Below are positions 61,010-64,000 of a stretch of 64,000 nucleotides of DNA, piece after piece. Each line of letters begins with the position of its first letter. The first letter of the stretch is position 1. The notes beneath the pieces were generated by a model. It saw only the letters and a list, made by a program, of their open reading frames with translations, did not search any database and was not told where the DNA came from. The position numbers and the translations under genes were made by a program. The DNA is from Geothrix sp. PMB-07. Its GTDB lineage: Bacteria; Acidobacteriota; Holophagae; Holophagales; Holophagaceae. Location of the stretch: positions 3,162,992 to 3,226,991 of the forward strand of contig NZ_CP132333.1 in assembly GCF_030758935.1 (NCBI RefSeq), read 5' to 3'.

Positions 61010-62266
61010 TTAGCCCCGAGCCAGGACCGGAAAGGCCTTGAGCAGTTGTTCTCGGGCCTCAAGAAGCTCTGGCACGGCTGGATCACGTCGGCGAAGAAAA
61101 CCCCGAATGGCCTGAAGGTCTTCACCCGCCCGTTCCAGGAGGGGCTGCCCGAGAACGACCATGCCCAGCGCCAGCCAGGGGAGGAGTGCCGCCCAGCCTC
61201 CCCACGGCCAAGCCACGGCGCCAGCCAGGAGCAAAGCCCAGAGCGGCAGCAGCAGCAGACCACCCAGCAGCTTGAGGGTGGCGGTCAGATCCCCCTCATC
61301 CGTGAAGCGGGCGGCGATCCACCCGGCCAATCGGTAGGGCGGCCAGAACAGAAGCCAGGGCACCGCCAGGACCACCGCCAGAGACAACCGCAGCATCGCG
61401 CCCGGAAACCAGCGGCGCACTTCAGCCCCAGGATAGGGATGGCCCACCTGATCGGGGCGCAGGCCCCGCTCCCGCAGCCAGGCCTGCACCTCCTGCACAC
61501 GGGTTTCCAAGCTGGCGAAGGTGGCTTCCGGAAGTGCGGCCAGATGGGGCAGCAGGCCCTGGACCCGTCGCCGCAGGGCTTCCAGATCCACGCGGCTGCC
61601 CGGGGCCTCCGCCATAAGCCAAGCCACCTGCTGGGCCAGGGCCAGGCTGCGTTCGTCGGCGCCATGCAATGTGAGCGGCTTGAGGGCCTCACGGATGCGG
61701 CCCGTCAGTTCGGCCACGGTCTCGGGTCCGGTGCCGCGGGCCACCAAATCCGCAAAAGGAACGGGTTCACCCAGCCGCAACAGCACGCTGTGACGAAAGC
61801 GCCCCCGGTCCCCATAAACCAGTCCCGCCGGAACCACCGCCAGGGGCACCGGACAGCTGAGGGCAATCCGGGCAGCACCGGTTTTCAGGGGTTCCAGGTC
61901 TGCATGGGTGTGGCTCACGCCTTCGGGGAACATGGCCACGGACCCGCCCTGGGCCAGCACCTCATGGACCTTCCGGAAGCTCTCCAGGATCGAGGCCCTG
62001 GTGGCCCCGCCGTCCTTGGGCCGGGTCACGGGAATGGCCCGGAAGGCCGTCAGGAAGGGCCGGAGCAGAGCGATCTTCCAGAGCGTGGCCTTGGCCAGCC
62101 AACCCGCCCGGCGATCCAGCAGGGCCGCCGCAGCCAGGGGATCCAGCAAACCGTTGAGATGGTTCAGAAGGATGAGGCAGGGCCCGCTGGGAAGATCCGG
62201 TCCTTCCCTTTGCAGGCCCCGGAACCAGATCCGGGCCAGGAGCCGCGCGGTCCGGCTGGCGGCCAT
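61010..62266 (-). CDS. Glycerolipid acyltransferase (PlsC/Gpt2-like) with C-terminal membrane region
   Basis: 418 aa from ATG 62266, which shares one base with the MFS stop (TGATG). The acyltransferase motif is N35-H36-LNGLL-D42, the longer-spaced form (H-x5-D) seen in GPT2/SCT1-like glycerol-3-phosphate acyltransferases. FPEGVSH provides the second motif. After a helical stretch, the last 110 residues contain three or four membrane helices and a soluble tail. It probably acylates glycerol phosphate or a related acceptor, and its coupling to a transporter is notable. Confidence 0.85.
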   Translation of the reverse strand: MAASRTARLLARIWFRGLQREGPDLPSGPCLILLNHLNGLLDPLAAAALLDRRAGWLAKATLWKIALLRPFLTAFRAIPVTRPKDGGATRASILESFRKVHEVLAQGGSVAMFPEGVSHTHADLEPLKTGAARIALSCPVPLAVVPAGLVYGDRGRFRHSVLLRLGEPVPFADLVARGTGPETVAELTGRIREALKPLTLHGADERSLALAQQVAWLMAEAPGSRVDLEALRRRVQGLLPHLAALPEATFASLETRVQEVQAWLRERGLRPDQVGHPYPGAEVRRWFPGAMLRLSLAVVLAVPWLLFWPPYRLAGWIAARFTDEGDLTATLKLLGGLLLLPLWALLLAGAVAWPWGGWAALLPWLALGMVVLGQPLLERAGEDLQAIRGFLRRRDPAVPELLEAREQLLKAFPVLARG

Positions 62267-63516
62267 CAGGCCTGTCCCGGCTTGGCTTCGGCAGAGCGGC
62301 GGTGTCGGGCCCACCACAGGGCCAAACCGCTGATCAGGATGGCGGGCAGCACCATGGCCATGGCTCGGCCCAGGGCCTCACCACCAGCCAGGCCAGACGC
62401 ATGAAGCGCATCGGCACGGCGCCCCACCAATTCTGGGCTGATGGCGTCCCCCAACAAGTGGATGAGCAGCACATTCAAGCCCACGCCCGTGGCGCGCACG
62501 CTGGCGGGCAGGCAGCTCACCGTCAGGGCATTCACCGGACTGGTGTTCACGAACAGGAGCAGCATGCCTGCGAAGAACAGGGCGTAGACGGCCCCCAGAC
62601 TTCCAGCGCCCAACGCCAGGGCCACCATGGGTGTGGCGGCCAGGAGGGTGAGGCCTGAAATGCCCACGCCCGCATCAGGCCAGCGCTTCTGCCAGCGGTC
62701 CGTGAGCCAGCCGCCCAGGAAGGTGCCCAGGATGCCGGTGATGACGGCCAGGGCCCCGAACACCAGCCCCGCCTTGGCGGTGCTCACCGCGAACCGGCGC
62801 TGCAGCAGGGTGGGCCCCCACATGCTGAGCGCCCCCATGGCGAAGGTATAGGCCACATAGCTGGCGGTGCAGGCCAGCCAGATGCGGTTGAAGAACACGT
62901 GGCGCAGCCGTTTGATGTAGGGCAGCGAAGCATCCGTATCCACATCAGCATCCATGCCCCCGCGAACCGGATCCAATTGGAAGGCCATCCATGCCGCGAA
63001 GGCCAACCCCGGCAGGCCTGCCACCAGGAATGAGGCCCGCCAGCCCCAGGCTCCTGCCACCAGGCCACCCAGGCCATACCCAAAAGCGCTGCCCACGGGA
63101 ATGGCCAGGTAGAACCACGTGAACTTCTTGGCCCGCTCGGCTTCGGGAAAACCATCGGCCATCATGGCCGGGCCCAACGTGGCGTAGGCAGCCTCGCCCA
63201 CGCCTACCAGGGAGCGCATGATCAGCAGCGCGGAGTAGCTGTGGATGAAGGCCGCGCCCACCGTGGCGAGACTCCACAGAGCGACGCCGCCCGCCACCAG
63301 ACGGGGACGGTGGAACCGGTCTGCCAGGTAGCCGAACAGCGGCGCCGAGCACATGTAGACCAGGATGAACACCAGGGTCAGGCGGCCCAGCTGGGCATCC
63401 GTGAGATGGAGTTCCTTCCCCAGCGGTTCGAGAACCGCCGCGACGACGTACCGATCCAGGTAGTTCACCAGGTTGATCCCGGTGAGCAGCAGGAGCAGCC
63501 GTCGCGCGGCGGTCAT
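62266..63516 (-). CDS. Major facilitator superfamily transporter (Spinster-like)
   Basis: 416 aa from ATG 63516; the longer frame upstream is a low-complexity Pro/Arg stretch and is rejected. Twelve helices are predicted. The N-terminus LTGINLVNYLDRYVVAAVL and the loop motif GYLADRFHRPRLV are typical of the Spinster branch, whose animal members export sphingosine-1-phosphate or lysophospholipids. Coupling with a glycerolipid acyltransferase makes a lysolipid substrate attractive, but this is inference. Confidence 0.88.
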   Translation of the reverse strand: MTAARRLLLLLTGINLVNYLDRYVVAAVLEPLGKELHLTDAQLGRLTLVFILVYMCSAPLFGYLADRFHRPRLVAGGVALWSLATVGAAFIHSYSALLIMRSLVGVGEAAYATLGPAMMADGFPEAERAKKFTWFYLAIPVGSAFGYGLGGLVAGAWGWRASFLVAGLPGLAFAAWMAFQLDPVRGGMDADVDTDASLPYIKRLRHVFFNRIWLACTASYVAYTFAMGALSMWGPTLLQRRFAVSTAKAGLVFGALAVITGILGTFLGGWLTDRWQKRWPDAGVGISGLTLLAATPMVALALGAGSLGAVYALFFAGMLLLFVNTSPVNALTVSCLPASVRATGVGLNVLLIHLLGDAISPELVGRRADALHASGLAGGEALGRAMAMVLPAILISGLALWWARHRRSAEAKPGQA

Positions 63517-63541
63517 CGTCGCGGTCGTCTGGGTGGCTGGA

Positions 63542-64000
63542 CTACTTCTTGGGAGCCGCAGACTTCGGCGCAGCGGGCTTCGGCGTGGCGGCAGGGGCCG
63601 CCGGGGCGGCCTCGCTGGCATCCAGGCGCTTGGCCACTTCCGTGGTGAAGGCCTTCATCCAGTCCTGGTCAGCCCAGGATAGGATCTGCACGGCCTGATC
63701 CGAAAGCACCAGCTGGAGCTTCTGTTCCTTGGCCAGACCTTCAACGATGGGAGCAGCCAGCTTGGTGATGGCATCGCCCACCTTCTTCTCCACGCGCTGG
63801 TATTCCTGCTGGCTGTCCTCCTGCATCTTCTTGGCCTCAAATTCCGCATCCCGGAATTTCTTGGCCAGCGCATCCTTCTTTTCAGGATCCAGGCTGGGGG
63901 AATTCAGCTGCTGCTGCATGGTCTGAAGCTCCTGGCCCTTGGCGGCCAGCTTCTCCTGCAGGTTCTTGCCGGTGATCTCCAGTTCCGAGAAGATGGCTCC
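63542..64000 (-). CDS. OmpH/Skp-family periplasmic chaperone (5' end beyond window)
   Basis: The frame stays open to the window edge, giving at least 152 residues of the C-terminal part. It is strongly coiled-coil (NLQEKLAAKGQELQTMQQQL, then KKFRDAEFEAKKMQEDSQQE) and is followed by the compact SILSW-type end (here LVLSDQAVQILSWADQD) and an Ala/Pro/Lys tail. Skp binds unfolded outer-membrane proteins in the periplasm. The signal peptide and start are not visible. Its stop lies 25 nt before the MFS start. Confidence 0.85.
   Translation of the reverse strand, partial: GAIFSELEITGKNLQEKLAAKGQELQTMQQQLNSPSLDPEKKDALAKKFRDAEFEAKKMQEDSQQEYQRVEKKVGDAITKLAAPIVEGLAKEQKLQLVLSDQAVQILSWADQDWMKAFTTEVAKRLDASEAAPAAPAATPKPAAPKSAAPKK

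Overview
The window is a contiguous piece of a high-GC bacterial chromosome with densely packed genes on both strands. No rRNA, tRNA, CRISPR array, transposase or phage gene was seen. The gene content (a cbb3 oxidase encoded together with a multiheme bc-type complex, an Oar-type TonB receptor, multiheme cytochromes, a Mo-bisPGD reductase) suggests an Acidobacteriota member of the class Holophagae (Geothrix/Holophaga-like). That placement rests on memory of such genomes and is not proven by the sequence.

Nucleotides 1-11.9 kb (minus strand): one very compact respiratory operon. In transcription order: a CcoS-like protein, a Rieske protein, cytochrome b, a heptaheme cytochrome c, CcoN, CcoO, a CcoQ-like protein, a 102-aa membrane protein, a flavin/FeS oxidoreductase, CcoG, a 53-aa membrane protein, and the copper ATPase CcoI (cut by the window edge). 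Almost every junction is an overlap or a gap of a few bases. The operon thus encodes a quinol:cytochrome c reductase, its terminal oxidase and the assembly factors together, with no separate CcoP. A 250-bp island of about 18% GC lies upstream, between this operon and a divergent fadH-type gene.

12.3-18.2 kb: a 2,4-dienoyl-CoA reductase-type flavoenzyme, a serine beta-lactamase-like hydrolase, a YcaQ-type DNA glycosylase and an RpiR regulator. 18.3-27.8 kb: a TonB-dependent receptor, then a coupled run of secreted cyanophycinase, M14 carboxypeptidase, isoaspartyl dipeptidase, YfcC-type carrier and M28 peptidase. It reads as a peptide or cyanophycin scavenging locus.

27.9-38.7 kb: a CapA-like protein, a methyltransferase, a PlsC acyltransferase, an NMT1/SsuA-type ABC transporter, two VOC proteins, MutS, a frameshifted GxxExxY gene flanked by 38-bp imperfect inverted repeats, and an LhgO-like oxidase. 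38.7-43.4 kb: a molybdopterin oxidoreductase with a fused DmsB-DmsC partner, and a ThrE-type exporter.

43.5-51.4 kb: a secreted thioredoxin, a lipoprotein with glycosidase-like motifs, a DUF5009-type membrane protein, and ClpB with a hairpin over its ribosome binding site. 51.5-55.7 kb: a signalling operon with an HD-GYP response regulator, a second response regulator, a GH3/NagZ-type hexosaminidase and a GGDEF response regulator. 55.8-64 kb: MetK, two lipoproteins (one coiled-coil, one lipase-like), a PlsC/Gpt2-like acyltransferase coupled to an MFS transporter, and the 3' part of an OmpH/Skp chaperone gene.
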